From NCBI RefSeq assembly GCF_002980525.1, contig NZ_PVBQ01000001.1, positions 1 to 64,000 of the forward strand: a DNA stretch of 64,000 bases, in the 5' to 3' direction. The translations under genes and the position numbers were made by a program. The notes below the pieces were generated by a model. It ran no database searches. It saw nothing but the letters and a program-made list of their open reading frames with translations, and had not been told where the DNA came from. Below are positions 8,351 to 17,425 of the stretch, in pieces. The stretch comes from Sphingobacterium haloxyli. GTDB lineage: Bacteria; Bacteroidota; Bacteroidia; Sphingobacteriales; Sphingobacteriaceae. How positions within the stretch are numbered: the stretch's first letter is position 1; each line of letters opens with the position of its first letter.

Positions 8351-8741
8351 CTTCTTTTTTTCGCTCAAAAAAAAGAAGCAAAAAAAATCGTCGCTTCGGA
8401 TATTTGAGATAATGGGGTAGTACTAAGAATGAGTTCCTACAGACCTCAAACATCCGGATGCGACATCAGAGGTTAAGAGGGGGATGGTGCATTGCGTGCT
8501 GAAAGACAAACTGGCCGTGTGTACTGCGTAAATAAATGCGATCAGTAAGGTAAGTAACGACGCGGACTAAAACGACCTTATATTGTTCTGCGGCCATTTT
8601 TATGCAGACTATTCCGTTAAAAACAGCATGCTGTTTGAGCGAAGCGAGTTTCATGCTGTTAGGCATAGGCAAACAAAAATAGCAGAACCATATTCAGTCT
8701 TGATTTTTTTGCTTCGTTTTTTCATCGAGGAAAAAATGAAG
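8351..8741. repeat. structured intergenic repeat, copy A (left half canonical, right half diverged)
   Basis: This fills most of the 507-bp gap between sucC and asnS. A poly-T/poly-A hairpin at 8351-8378 is followed by the conserved nested inverted repeat: arm 8390-8408 (GTCGCTTCGGATATTTGAG) pairs with 8445-8464, enclosing GGGGTAGTACTAAGAATG. GGTTAAG follows at 8471-8477. The right half does not match the other copies. It holds a perfect 16-bp palindrome at 8621-8636 (AAACAGCATGCTGTTT), a second CATGCTGTT at 8652-8660, and a closing hairpin at 8712-8741. The short open frames inside have no coding character. Confidence 0.75.
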
Positions 8742-8789
8742 TGAATCTTTTCATCAAGAAAAAAATGAAGAAAAGAAAATATTATTAAA

Positions 8790-10235
8790 ATGGAACACAC
8801 ACGTATAAAAGACTTATTAAAATCAGAAGAATTCGATAAAGAAGTCATCGTAAAAGGCTGGGTACGAACCTTCCGCAACAACCAATTTATTGCTATCAAC
8901 GACGGTTCGTCCGTAAACAATATCCAAGCTGTTGTAGATTTTGAGAATACAGAAGAGGCTTTGTTGAAAAGAATAACAACGGGTGCGGCGGTACGCGTAA
9001 AAGGACAACTTGTGGAATCGTTGGGAAAGGGCCAGCGCGTAGAAATTAAAGTGAACGAGCTGACTATCCTAGGGGATTCAGATCCGGAAAAATATCCGTT
9101 GCAACCGAAAAAACATAGCTTAGAATTCTTACGGGAAATAGCACATCTACGTTTCCGTACAGGTACATTTAATGCCATCTTCAAGGTCCGTAATGCACTG
9201 GCATTTGCCGTACATAAATTCTTCAACGAGCGGGATTTCACATATATGCATACGCCCATTATTACCGGATCTGACGCGGAGGGCGCTGGCGAAATGTTTC
9301 AGGTCACGACCTTGGATTTGAACAATCCCCCTCGCACGGAATCGGGCGAAATAGATTTTAAAGAAGATTTCTTCGGTAAACCGACAAACTTGACCGTATC
9401 GGGCCAATTGGAAGGTGAGCTTGCGGCGATGGCATTGGGAAACATCTATACATTTGGCCCTACCTTTCGAGCAGAAAACTCCAATACAACACGCCACTTA
9501 GCTGAGTTTTGGATGATAGAACCAGAAATGGCTTTCTATGAACTAGACGACAACATGGATCTTGCTGAGGATTTGTTAAAATACGTCATCAAATATGCCC
9601 TCGACACCTGTCCTGAAGAAATTGAGCTGCTGAACAACCGTCTACTGGAGGAAGAGAAGTCAAAACCTCAGAACCAACGTGCTGAAATGGGGCTGATTGA
9701 AAAATTGAATTTCGTTGTCGAAAACAATTTCGAACGTGTTACCTATACGGATGCGATTGAAATTCTGAAACGGAGCAAGCCTAACCAGAAAAAGCAGTTC
9801 AAATACCTTATCGACGAATGGGGCGCTGATTTGCAATCAGAACATGAACGCTATTTAGTAGAGAAACACTATAAAAAACCGGTGATTCTTACTGATTATC
9901 CGCGCGAAATAAAATCGTTTTATATGAAACAGAACGAGCCGGATGCACAGGGGCGTCATACCGTACGTGCGATGGACATTCTGTTTCCGGGGATTGGTGA
10001 GATGGTGGGAGGTTCACAACGTGAGGAAAATCTGGACAAGCTGCTCACACGTATGGCAGAAGTGGGCATTCCCGAAGAGGAAATGGATTGGTTTTTAGAT
10101 ACGCGTCGCTTTGGGTCTGCTCCACATGCTGGTTTTGGTGTGGGTTTTGAGCGTCTTGTGCTATTTGTAACCGGCATGACTAACATCCGGGATGTCATTC
10201 CATTTCCGAGAACACCCAAAAACGCAGAATTTTAA
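8790..10235 (+). CDS. asnS: asparagine--tRNA ligase
   Basis: A class IIb aminoacyl-tRNA synthetase of 481 residues that charges tRNA-Asn. An N-terminal OB-fold anticodon-binding domain (about 15-100, [20 protein letters not shown]) is followed by the catalytic domain. Motif 2 is [25 protein letters not shown] (Arg and Glu kept) and motif 3 is [12 protein letters not shown]. The [12 protein letters not shown] segment and the long insertion after motif 2 favour AsnRS over AspRS. A 554-bp region upstream is occupied by the sucC terminator and repeat copy A, and no clear TAnnTTTG box precedes the ATG. Confidence 0.95.
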   Translation: MEHTRIKDLLKSEEFDKEVIVKGWVRTFRNNQFIAINDGSSVNNIQAVVDFENTEEALLKRITTGAAVRVKGQLVESLGKGQRVEIKVNELTILGDSDPEKYPLQPKKHSLEFLREIAHLRFRTGTFNAIFKVRNALAFAVHKFFNERDFTYMHTPIITGSDAEGAGEMFQVTTLDLNNPPRTESGEIDFKEDFFGKPTNLTVSGQLEGELAAMALGNIYTFGPTFRAENSNTTRHLAEFWMIEPEMAFYELDDNMDLAEDLLKYVIKYALDTCPEEIELLNNRLLEEEKSKPQNQRAEMGLIEKLNFVVENNFERVTYTDAIEILKRSKPNQKKQFKYLIDEWGADLQSEHERYLVEKHYKKPVILTDYPREIKSFYMKQNEPDAQGRHTVRAMDILFPGIGEMVGGSQREENLDKLLTRMAEVGIPEEEMDWFLDTRRFGSAPHAGFGVGFERLVLFVTGMTNIRDVIPFPRTPKNAEF

Positions 10236-10246
10236 CAAATACAGAT

Positions 10247-10272
10247 TAGAGACGCAACTTTTTGCGTCTCTA
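10247..10272. repeat. 11-bp perfect hairpin between asnS and yciO
   Basis: TAGAGACGCAA (10247-10257) and TTGCGTCTCTA (10262-10272) form a perfect stem with a 4-base loop. There is no T-tract after it, so it is a poor terminator. It occupies most of the 52-bp space and ends 15 nt before the next start codon. Confidence 0.7.
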
Positions 10273-10287
10273 CGTTGTTATAATGGT

Positions 10288-10908
10288 ATGCTAGTCAGAA
10301 TATACGAGGAAAACCCCAACCCAAAATTTATCGAACAGGCAGTAGATGTCCTTCGAAAAGGTGGCGTCATTATATACCCTACGGACACCGTATACGGTAT
10401 AGGTTGTGATATCACGAACCAGAAAGCTATCGAACGCGTTTGCAAAATACGGGGTCTTAAACCGGAGAAGTCCAACTTATCTTTTATATGCTATGATTTA
10501 ACTGACATTTCACAGTATACCAAACCCTTCGATACCGCGGTGTTCCGCGTGTTGAAAAAAACACTGCCCGGTCCTTTTACGTTTATTTTTAATGCCAGCG
10601 GCCAAGTCCCCAAACTGCTAAGCACCAAAAAGAAAACGGTGGGTATCCGTGTCCCTGACAACAATATTGTTCGAGAAATTGTCAAAGAGTTGGGCAATCC
10701 GATCGTTACTTCTTCTATTCGTGATGAAGATGATATCATCGAATATTCGACCGACCCGGAGCTCATTCATGAGAAATACGAGGACCTGGTCGATCTCGTA
10801 ATTGACGGCGGATATGGCGACAATATAGCATCTACTGTAGTCGACGTGACATCAGGTGAATTTGAGATCTTGAGAGAAGGAAAAGGTATTCTCGAAGTGT
10901 ATCTATAG
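10288..10908 (+). CDS. yciO: YciO family protein (Sua5/YrdC superfamily paralogue)
   Basis: A 206-residue protein with the YrdC fold: GGVIIYPTDTVYGIGC near the N-terminus and the C-terminal VDLVIDGGYGDNIASTVVDV. Its length and the replacement of the TsaC-typical STSAN segment by VTSSIRDEDD place it with YciO rather than with the threonylcarbamoyl-AMP synthase TsaC, which is encoded separately at 42365. The role of YciO is not settled. The ATG at 10288 is chosen because the longer frame from 10192 would run through asnS and the hairpin. Its last 6 bases overlap the convergent DUF721 gene. Confidence 0.85.
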   Translation: MLVRIYEENPNPKFIEQAVDVLRKGGVIIYPTDTVYGIGCDITNQKAIERVCKIRGLKPEKSNLSFICYDLTDISQYTKPFDTAVFRVLKKTLPGPFTFIFNASGQVPKLLSTKKKTVGIRVPDNNIVREIVKELGNPIVTSSIRDEDDIIEYSTDPELIHEKYEDLVDLVIDGGYGDNIASTVVDVTSGEFEILREGKGILEVYL

Positions 10909-11217
10909 AATTACGAATTCTTCCACGACCACGTGCCCTACATATTCGTTCACACGTCCAATAATCTGACGGCGCATCAAGGCCAACTCATTTTTAATCA
11001 CTGCTGATTCTACCTTAACAAAGAGTTTTTTATCGCGAATATAAATCTGCTGCGTGCGATTCGCAATGGCTTTTCCGATAATATCGGGCCAAGCATTGAC
11101 TATCGACGATTCATCGTATTTGGAGCGTAAGCGATAGGTCTCGATCCATTTTTCGATAACCTCCTTAATGCCTATGTCGTCTTTCGTAGGAATTTCATCC
11201 AGCTTCTTCTTGTACAT
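10903..11217 (-). CDS. DUF721 (DciA-like) protein
   Basis: A 104-residue protein with the DUF721 core (VIEKWIETYRLRSKYDESSI, AWPDIIGKAIANRTQ, LFVKVESAVIKNELALMR). DUF721 includes DciA, a bacterial replicative-helicase operator. It starts inside the end of recF (23-nt overlap), so it is translationally coupled to it, and the pairing supports a role in replication or repair. It converges with yciO, overlapping it by 6 nt. Confidence 0.85.
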   Translation of the reverse strand: MYKKKLDEIPTKDDIGIKEVIEKWIETYRLRSKYDESSIVNAWPDIIGKAIANRTQQIYIRDKKLFVKVESAVIKNELALMRRQIIGRVNEYVGHVVVEEFVIL

Positions 11218-12313
11218 CTATAGTTCCCTCTTTCACCTCAAAAATACGAATTGGCTGCGCTATTTCATCGAAAATATCTTTTATTCTTTCTGCGTCCGTG
11301 TCTGTAATAAAAATCTGTCCAAATTCGTCTTCTGAAACAAGCTGCATTAATTTTTTCGTGCGGTTGGCGTCCAACTTGTCAAAAATATCATCCAATAGCA
11401 GTATCGGCTTGCATGTCTTGTTGTTTCGGAGGAAACTGTATTGCGCTAATTTAAGGGCAATTAAAAATGACTTTTGTTGGCCTTGTGAACCGAATTTCTT
11501 TAATGCCATATTATCATGAATGGTAAATAAAAGATCATCTTTATGGATCCCTTGCGAAGTTCGCTCCAGGACACGATCTTTCTCCATACTATCGCGAAGC
11601 AGGGTTGCAAAATCTGTCCCCATCAATGGAGACTCGTAAACCAATGAAACCTCTTCTGCTCCTTCTGTTAGGAACGCATAGTACCGTTCAAATTCAGGCA
11701 GGAATTCGGCCATAAACTGTATTCGTTTTGCAAATATCCGCTCGCCTACTTCTGCCAGCTGAAGGTTTAGGATATCTAATAATCCAAGATCCAATACCCC
11801 TTTTTCCTTGACCTGTTTGAGCAGCACGTTGCGTTGCAAAAGAATCTTATTATATTGAATAAGGATATCTAAATAATGGTTATCGGTTTGAGAAATAACA
11901 TTATCCATAAATTTGCGCCGTTCTTCGCTTCCTTCAGTCACGATAACAGCGTCATTAGGAGAAATCATGACCAATGGGAATAAGCCAATATGATCTGCAA
12001 GACGTTGATAATCTTTTTTATTACGCTTAAACTGCTTTTTCTGATTTCTCTTTAAACTGCAAGAAATAATATCAGGCATCTCATTGCGCTCGAACTCACC
12101 TTGCACCATGAACCAGTCAAAGCCTTTTTTTATATGTTGAGAATCTATTGGGTTGAAATAAGACTTACATAGAGCGAGATAGTGGATAGCATCAAGTAAA
12201 TTGGTTTTCCCTGCCCCATTAGCGCCAGCAAAAGCATTTATCTCTGGCAAAAATTCCAAAGATGATTCTGTATAATTTTTAAAATTGAAAACAGCGAGTT
12301 GCTTCAACCACAT
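11195..12313 (-). CDS. recF: DNA replication and repair protein RecF
   Basis: An SMC-like ATPase of 372 residues that helps load RecA at single-strand gaps. It has Walker A GANGAGKT at 30-37, followed by the RecF-typical LLDAIHYLALCKSYF, a signature SQGQQKSFLIALKLAQ, and Walker B PILLLDDIFDKLD. The downstream DUF721 gene overlaps it. It lies away from dnaA/dnaN, which is common in Bacteroidota. A TACTTTTG promoter box lies 10 nt before the ATG. Confidence 0.95.
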   Translation of the reverse strand: MWLKQLAVFNFKNYTESSLEFLPEINAFAGANGAGKTNLLDAIHYLALCKSYFNPIDSQHIKKGFDWFMVQGEFERNEMPDIISCSLKRNQKKQFKRNKKDYQRLADHIGLFPLVMISPNDAVIVTEGSEERRKFMDNVISQTDNHYLDILIQYNKILLQRNVLLKQVKEKGVLDLGLLDILNLQLAEVGERIFAKRIQFMAEFLPEFERYYAFLTEGAEEVSLVYESPLMGTDFATLLRDSMEKDRVLERTSQGIHKDDLLFTIHDNMALKKFGSQGQQKSFLIALKLAQYSFLRNNKTCKPILLLDDIFDKLDANRTKKLMQLVSEDEFGQIFITDTDAERIKDIFDEIAQPIRIFEVKEGTIDVQEEAG

Positions 12314-12323
12314 TTTGCAAAAT

Positions 12324-12331
12324 CAAAAGTA
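12324..12331 (-). promoter_or_regulatory. -7 box for recF
   Basis: Minus-strand TACTTTTG matches TAnnTTTG. It ends 10 nt before the recF ATG at 12313, implying a very short leader. Confidence 0.45.
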
Positions 12332-12353
12332 AAAGAGTGGGATAGCAAATCGA

Positions 12354-12674
12354 TCATTTAATCTCTTCGAATTCGATAAATTCCCCCGCAGTCTGTGTGC
12401 CTTTCTTTAATTTAGCTTCCTCTCGTGGCACGTAGTCCACACGTACCTCTCCCTCATTTTCAGGTGGTGTTTGTTGCTTAAATTGTTCAAAGGGGTTTCC
12501 TCCGGTAGTATAAGAATATGTCCCGCTCCGCCCTCCTGCAGATTGTTGCTGTTGCGCTTTATTCGTGAGGCGTTCCATCATTTTACGCAAAGCAAAAGGC
12601 ATCAGCAAGCGGAACAAATATTTCAATCCATAAAAGACCAGCAAAAATATAGCGAGTATTTTAAGTAATTCCAT
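12354..12674 (-). CDS. DUF4834 family small membrane protein
   Basis: A 106-residue protein with one N-terminal membrane helix (about 5-30), then a basic, Gln-rich stretch (KMMERLTNKAQQQQ) and a soluble, acidic C-terminus ending EFIEFEEIK. The pattern matches DUF4834, a Bacteroidota-restricted family of unknown function. It lies 40 nt upstream of recF on the same strand and is probably co-transcribed with it in part. Confidence 0.75.
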   Translation of the reverse strand: MELLKILAIFLLVFYGLKYLFRLLMPFALRKMMERLTNKAQQQQSAGGRSGTYSYTTGGNPFEQFKQQTPPENEGEVRVDYVPREEAKLKKGTQTAGEFIEFEEIK

Positions 12675-12693
12675 GCTTTTTTAACGTTTTCCT

Positions 12694-12701
12694 CAAATTT
12701 A
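12694..12701 (-). promoter_or_regulatory. -7 box for the DUF4834 gene
   Basis: Minus-strand TAAATTTG matches TAnnTTTG and ends 19 nt before the ATG at 12674. Confidence 0.45.
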
Positions 12702-12760
12702 CTAATTTAATTCGTTTTCCTCCGTCAACAGAATGTCAGCATCAAAGTCCTTAACAAAAT

Positions 12761-13252
12761 TTAAGTATTCAACCTTCGTTTAGCTTCCATAACCGCTCGA
12801 GCTAGTTCTTCTGCTTTATGCGAACCAATAATATATGTCAAACCTTCTTTATCCGTCAGCCACACTGCATCTTTCCCACCAGAATAAAAACGGATTTTCC
12901 CTCCTTTATGCAAATTGTAAACCGGATTATTGAAAATAAAAGTATTATACGGTTTTAATTCCACTTTCGCAATATTATACAGGTCAATTTTAACTAGCTT
13001 AGACGACCACAGGCCACTCAGGATCAAGAATTTACCTTCTACTGTTGTTTTATAGTGCACCATGTAAATCATGATGATAGAGATTACAATGATACTTGTC
13101 CCCACGATGAAGAACAATTGTCCTGAGGGCAGATTCTCTATATTTAAATAATATGCCACAAAACAAAACAAAGCCAAAATCATCCGCACACTAACCCACG
13201 TAGCATCCCGTCCTAAATACTGCTTTTCCTGAAAAAGATAATGTCCGTTCAT
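12761..13252 (-). CDS. membrane protein with PH-like domain, unknown function
   Basis: A 163-residue protein with two membrane helices (about 21-40 and 45-66), followed by a soluble beta-rich part (TTVEGKFLILSGLWSSKLVKI ... IRFYSGGKDAVWLTD) that resembles bacterial PH-like domains near membranes. It starts 5 nt after the tilS stop, so the two are co-transcribed. I do not recognise a specific function, and the domain call is by resemblance. Confidence 0.7.
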   Translation of the reverse strand: MNGHYLFQEKQYLGRDATWVSVRMILALFCFVAYYLNIENLPSGQLFFIVGTSIIVISIIMIYMVHYKTTVEGKFLILSGLWSSKLVKIDLYNIAKVELKPYNTFIFNNPVYNLHKGGKIRFYSGGKDAVWLTDKEGLTYIIGSHKAEELARAVMEAKRRLNT

Positions 13253-13257
13253 AGCTT

Positions 13258-14589
13258 CTATTTACAAACTAAAGTAAAGACTTTTTTTGTACTTTTCGTT
13301 ATCTTGTACCGATTATCTGCACGATAATTGACAATCCATAAAACATCACCATTTCCGTTTATTAAGATAGGAATCGTATCCTTCTCATACCGTCCTATTT
13401 TCTTCTGGATAAAGTAGTCACTTACTTTTTTACGTTTCCCTCCCATGCCCAGTGGATAAAAATAATCACCTTCTTTCCAGAAACGTAATACCAATGGAAA
13501 CTGCAATTTCTCAAAATCCGCCTGTAAAACATTCTCTGATCGACGAAGTGACGTATCCCCGTCTATCGAAACTGCGAACTCCCTATTTGCAAAAGAAAAC
13601 GCAGCCGTGTCTACATGGATTTTAACAACATGAGAGCACTGTTTTTCCTTTTGCACTTTCAGCCAGACGTCTTCCCTATCCAGTAACAGCTCATATTGCG
13701 TAGAACAAAATATTTTACCCGGTTCTCCATTCCAATGCTTCCGCATATCCGCTAAAACACTCTTCGAAAAACCATACGGCTTGAACAGTTCAAATAATAA
13801 AGGAAGTCGTTGAAGATGAGGTTCCAATTTTGCTTTGCTAATTCGAATTAAACTGCCTACGGGAATAAACGACTCGTTTCGGATCGGTACAACAAATGAT
13901 TGGAGCAAATCATACGCTTCTTGAAAATGAACAATATTCTCGCACATGATATCGTCAAACTCTGGACTGATTTCCCTGAATTTCGGAATGATTTCCAGGC
14001 GTACTTTGTTTCGGGCATATTTTGTAGAAAAATTTGATTGGTCATCCCGAAATGGAATCTGCAATTCCTCTACACTGGTTGTGATCTCTTCCGATGACAA
14101 AAAGAGTATGGGTCTAATTATGTTTCCTCTTTTAGGAAGAATACCTTGTAGACCTTGCAAACCTGTCCCCCGTGTCAGATTAAGCAACACCGTTTCAATA
14201 TGATCATCCTGATGTTGCGCAATGGCAATCCACAGGGCTCCTTGCTGTTCACGTAATTCCTTAAACCAAGCATAGCGCAGCTCACGTGCCGCCATTTGGG
14301 TGGATAGGCCGTATTCTTCTGCATAATCATTGGTCTGGAAATGCCGCACAAAAAAAGGCACTTTATGTTGTTCAGCAAATTCTTTTACCAGTTGCTCATC
14401 CAAATCAGCATCCACTTCCCTCAAGTGAAAATTACAATGAGCTATCACACAAGGATAACCTGCCGCTAAAAACAGGTGGGCCATTAACATAGAATCCCGC
14501 CCACCACTAACTGCTAGCAACACTTTATCATTCACACTAATGCCCAGTGTTTCTTGCATATATCGTTGAAAACGGTGAACTAGATTCAT
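13258..14589 (-). CDS. tilS: tRNA(Ile)-lysidine synthetase
   Basis: This ATP-dependent enzyme attaches lysine to C34 of tRNA-Ile(CAU), changing its codon reading from AUG to AUA. At 443 residues it has full length. The PP-loop SGGRDS is at 28-33, the N-terminal ATPase domain contains HNxDDxxET-like HQDDHIETVLLN, and the C-terminal substrate-binding TilS_C domain is present (FPLVLRFWKEGDYFYPLGMGG). A TAACTTTG promoter box ends 4 nt before the ATG, predicting a leaderless message. Confidence 0.95.
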   Translation of the reverse strand: MNLVHRFQRYMQETLGISVNDKVLLAVSGGRDSMLMAHLFLAAGYPCVIAHCNFHLREVDADLDEQLVKEFAEQHKVPFFVRHFQTNDYAEEYGLSTQMAARELRYAWFKELREQQGALWIAIAQHQDDHIETVLLNLTRGTGLQGLQGILPKRGNIIRPILFLSSEEITTSVEELQIPFRDDQSNFSTKYARNKVRLEIIPKFREISPEFDDIMCENIVHFQEAYDLLQSFVVPIRNESFIPVGSLIRISKAKLEPHLQRLPLLFELFKPYGFSKSVLADMRKHWNGEPGKIFCSTQYELLLDREDVWLKVQKEKQCSHVVKIHVDTAAFSFANREFAVSIDGDTSLRRSENVLQADFEKLQFPLVLRFWKEGDYFYPLGMGGKRKKVSDYFIQKKIGRYEKDTIPILINGNGDVLWIVNYRADNRYKITKSTKKVFTLVCK

Positions 14590-14593
14590 AAGT

Positions 14594-14601
14594 CAAAGTT
14601 A
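14594..14601 (-). promoter_or_regulatory. -7 box directly before tilS
   Basis: Minus-strand TAACTTTG is a full match to TAnnTTTG. Only ACTT separates it from the tilS ATG. Confidence 0.5.
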
Positions 14602-14618
14602 ATAGATGTTTTTCTTAA

Positions 14619-14905
14619 ACAACTTTTTTTAGAAAAAAGTTGTGCAAAAAAGCGTCCTTCGAATCTTTGAGAAGGGGGATATTACTATGGACGTCAGAGA
14701 TTAAGGGGGGATAATACAATTGCGTGAACCCTTCTTTAACCTCTAAATGCCACATATAAAATTTTGAAATATGTAGAAACATTATAGATACACTATCCCC
14801 TCCATTCAAAATTTTAAAGTGGCGAGCTTTTATGGATAAGTGTTTATTTTGGCATCCATGAGCTCACTTCGTTCGGTTTGGTTCTTTTCGCGGGGGAAAA
14901 AGAAC
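14619..14905. repeat. structured intergenic repeat, copy B (left half partly deleted)
   Basis: This fills most of the 370-bp gap between tilS and the ostA-like gene. Left hairpin 14619-14643 is followed by CCTTCGAATCTTTGAG, but its partner arm is deleted; the sequence jumps to the central GATTAAGGGGGG. The right half is intact: arm 14749-14770 pairs with 14804-14823 (GCCAC...TTTTGAAAT with ATTCAAAATTTTAAAGTGGC). A closing hairpin GTTCTTTT/AAAAGAAC lies at 14881-14905. Confidence 0.7.
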
Positions 14906-14946
14906 ATGAAAAATTTACTTTAACAAATTTTTGCTATTTAAATACC

Positions 14947-14954
14947 TATTTTTG
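14947..14954 (+). promoter_or_regulatory. -7 box directly before the ostA-like gene
   Basis: TATTTTTG matches TAnnTTTG and ends 5 nt before the GTG at 14960. Confidence 0.45.
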
Positions 14955-14959
14955 CTCCC

Positions 14960-17368
14960 GTGAAATACTGCTTTGCGCTTATCTTAAATCTCATATGGCT
15001 CACATCGTTGTTTGCTCAGGAAGAGTTGCGTTTAATCTCTTCTAGGTATAGTACGATTATTGACCAACAGGGGTTCAGCAGTATTCAGCCTGTTTACGCG
15101 CACAAGGGTAATACGTTATCCGCTGATAGCGGCATTATCTACGAAGACGAGGTTGGTCGGCAGTTCTTTGAGGCGTTTGGAAATGTAGTTATTACCCAAC
15201 CGTCCGGAACAATTATCTATTCCGATCGGCTGCATTATGATGCCTCCCCGCAAATTGCAACGTTAACGAATAATGTACGGATGGTTGATGCGAATTCGGT
15301 ATTGACAACCAATCATCTCATCTATAAGATGCGCGACAAAATAGGCAACTATACCGGCGGTGGAAGGATTATATCCAAAGGTGACACCATTACCTCCCGA
15401 AATGCCTACTACTTCGAAAACACGCAAGATGCCTATTTTCGCAATAAAGTCGTGGTGCGCACGCCCGATGTAAAGATCTATACCGATACGATGCGTTACA
15501 ATTCCGACCAGCGCATGACCTATTTCTTTGGACCAACAAACATCAAAGGAAATAACGGAGAGAACCTATATACCGAAAGAGGTAATTACAATACAGAAAA
15601 AGGTGTCGCCAACTTCAACAAAAACAATTTATATACCGAAGGAACGCGTTTTTTAAAGGGGGATAGTCTTTACTATGATCGTGCTACGGGTGTAGGAAAA
15701 GCATATCGGAACGTCGTATTTGTCGATACCTTGGATAAATTCTATGCCTACGGTGGCTACGGCCTATATGATCAAGCGGATGAGTCTATTACCATGACCG
15801 ACAAGCCTGTGATCACAATGGTGGTAGAAAACGACTCTACCAGTACCGTACCTACCGACAGTTCCGCAATCGCTTCAGTAGATTCCCTTGAATCCAATCT
15901 AACTGCAACAAAGGAGGACACTGTAGTGCAGGAAGAAATCGTACAAATCGAAGAGGACGATATCGTTGCCGACAAAGAAATTATCACCGCAACAGATTCT
16001 ACACAAACAGCACTTCCCCGAGACACCGCTAAGGTAGATTCTGTATATATGACGGCCGATACGCTCTATTCGCGCATGATTATGCTTCGTGATTACGAAG
16101 CGCTAGACTTCAAACTGGATCGAAGCGGCGGAGAAATTGAGACTGACGACGATGTCGATTACGGAGACGAGGAAGACTATGGATCGGACGACGAGGGCAT
16201 GGCTATGGACAGCATTTCTATGGATAGTATATCCATCGATAGCACAATGATTAATCGTATTGACGCAGATAGCGTGGAGGCCGCCGTGGCAAAAAAAGTG
16301 GAAGAGAAGGTAGCCATCGCGAAGCCGGCGGAAATCAAGAAAGCAATACCGGTTGACTCCAGCAAAAAACTGGCTATGAAGGAGACGGCGCGGGCAGATA
16401 TTGCACGGAGCATGGCCCAGGATTCTATATTACGACAACAAGCTGACATGCCCAAAGAAGCAACCGCAGACAGCCTGATCAATAAAGCCATATCGGTTGC
16501 ACAAATGCCCGACACAACGTTCAAAGACACCACCGACCAAGCATATTTGGATACCGCCAGGACACGTATTGTCAAAGCTTACTACAATGTCCGGATGTTC
16601 AAATCTGACCTGCAAGCGGTAGCTGATTCCGTTTATTATGGGATGGCAGATTCTATGTTCCGTTTTATGGGTCGGCCCATGATTTGGGCAGAAGGATCAC
16701 AAATTTCGTCCGACACGATCTATATGCAGATTCGAAACCAGCGAATGGATAATGCGCTATTGATTAATAACGCCTTTATGGTAAACGCCGTGTTGGACAC
16801 CGTTAAATTCAACCAGCTTAAAGGCCGAAAAATCACCGCTTTCTTTGCCAACAATTCCATTGATAGGATGTATGTGGACGGGAATGCGGAGAATTTAAGC
16901 TTTGCCACGAACGATAAAACCCACCGGATAACAGAGATGTTCCACGACCGCGGCGCACGTATCAAAATCAAGATGGAGGGTAAAAAAATTATTGACTACA
17001 TCACCATACGGAAAGTAGACCAAAAGCTTTATCCCTTCAAGCAGGTGACGCAGGAAAATGAAGTTTTGCCTGGGTTTGTCTGGCGACCGCAGGATCGGCC
17101 GAAATCGAAAGAAGACATGATGAACCGGAAAAGGGAGGTCGAAAAACCAGCGGCTTCTACTGAAAATCCCGGAGATGAAAGCTCCACTGGAAATGTCGAT
17201 GACATTGTAGAAAATGTGGAAGAGACATCAACGCCGGTAGAGGAAGACGAAACAGCAGCTCTGCAAGAGGAGGAGGCTCCAATAACTACTGGAGAAAAAG
17301 AAGCGATGCCGAAGGAAGTCGCGCCTGTGAAGCCGATGGAGGAAGAAAATACGCCTCACACGGAGTAA
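14960..17368 (+). CDS. OstA/LptA-like envelope protein with two OstA-type regions
   Basis: An 802-residue secreted protein. A GTG start gives a good signal peptide (cleavage near LFAQ-E, residue 20); no in-frame ATG gives one. Residues about 30-270 are OstA/LptA-like beta repeats (SADSGIIYEDEVGRQFFEAFGNVVI), as in lipopolysaccharide transport bridges. Residues about 290-540 are a low-complexity Asp/Ser/Thr/Ala linker with an acidic run near 390-410. A second OstA-like block follows (about 545-690: YYNVRMFKSDLQAVADSVYY) and then an acidic, Pro/Glu-rich tail. A role in LPS transport to the outer membrane is inference. The length is far above that of LptA (about 180 residues). Confidence 0.8.
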   Translation: MKYCFALILNLIWLTSLFAQEELRLISSRYSTIIDQQGFSSIQPVYAHKGNTLSADSGIIYEDEVGRQFFEAFGNVVITQPSGTIIYSDRLHYDASPQIATLTNNVRMVDANSVLTTNHLIYKMRDKIGNYTGGGRIISKGDTITSRNAYYFENTQDAYFRNKVVVRTPDVKIYTDTMRYNSDQRMTYFFGPTNIKGNNGENLYTERGNYNTEKGVANFNKNNLYTEGTRFLKGDSLYYDRATGVGKAYRNVVFVDTLDKFYAYGGYGLYDQADESITMTDKPVITMVVENDSTSTVPTDSSAIASVDSLESNLTATKEDTVVQEEIVQIEEDDIVADKEIITATDSTQTALPRDTAKVDSVYMTADTLYSRMIMLRDYEALDFKLDRSGGEIETDDDVDYGDEEDYGSDDEGMAMDSISMDSISIDSTMINRIDADSVEAAVAKKVEEKVAIAKPAEIKKAIPVDSSKKLAMKETARADIARSMAQDSILRQQADMPKEATADSLINKAISVAQMPDTTFKDTTDQAYLDTARTRIVKAYYNVRMFKSDLQAVADSVYYGMADSMFRFMGRPMIWAEGSQISSDTIYMQIRNQRMDNALLINNAFMVNAVLDTVKFNQLKGRKITAFFANNSIDRMYVDGNAENLSFATNDKTHRITEMFHDRGARIKIKMEGKKIIDYITIRKVDQKLYPFKQVTQENEVLPGFVWRPQDRPKSKEDMMNRKREVEKPAASTENPGDESSTGNVDDIVENVEETSTPVEEDETAALQEEEAPITTGEKEAMPKEVAPVKPMEEENTPHTE

Positions 17369-17425
17369 CGGTTATGAACAATCGTGAATGCGCATATGGG
17401 GGCGCCATCAGGCTCTTGAGGTATC

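Noticed and set aside
8651..9259. 202-residue minus-strand open frame opposite asnS
   Set aside because: It begins in repeat copy A and runs antisense to the conserved asnS N-terminal half; the translation has no recognisable domain.
16177..16575. 132-residue minus-strand open frame, and other antisense frames at 15772-16026 and 16720-16971
   Set aside because: They lie antisense to the low-complexity part of the ostA-like gene, where codon bias keeps the opposite strand open; no start context or homology is visible.
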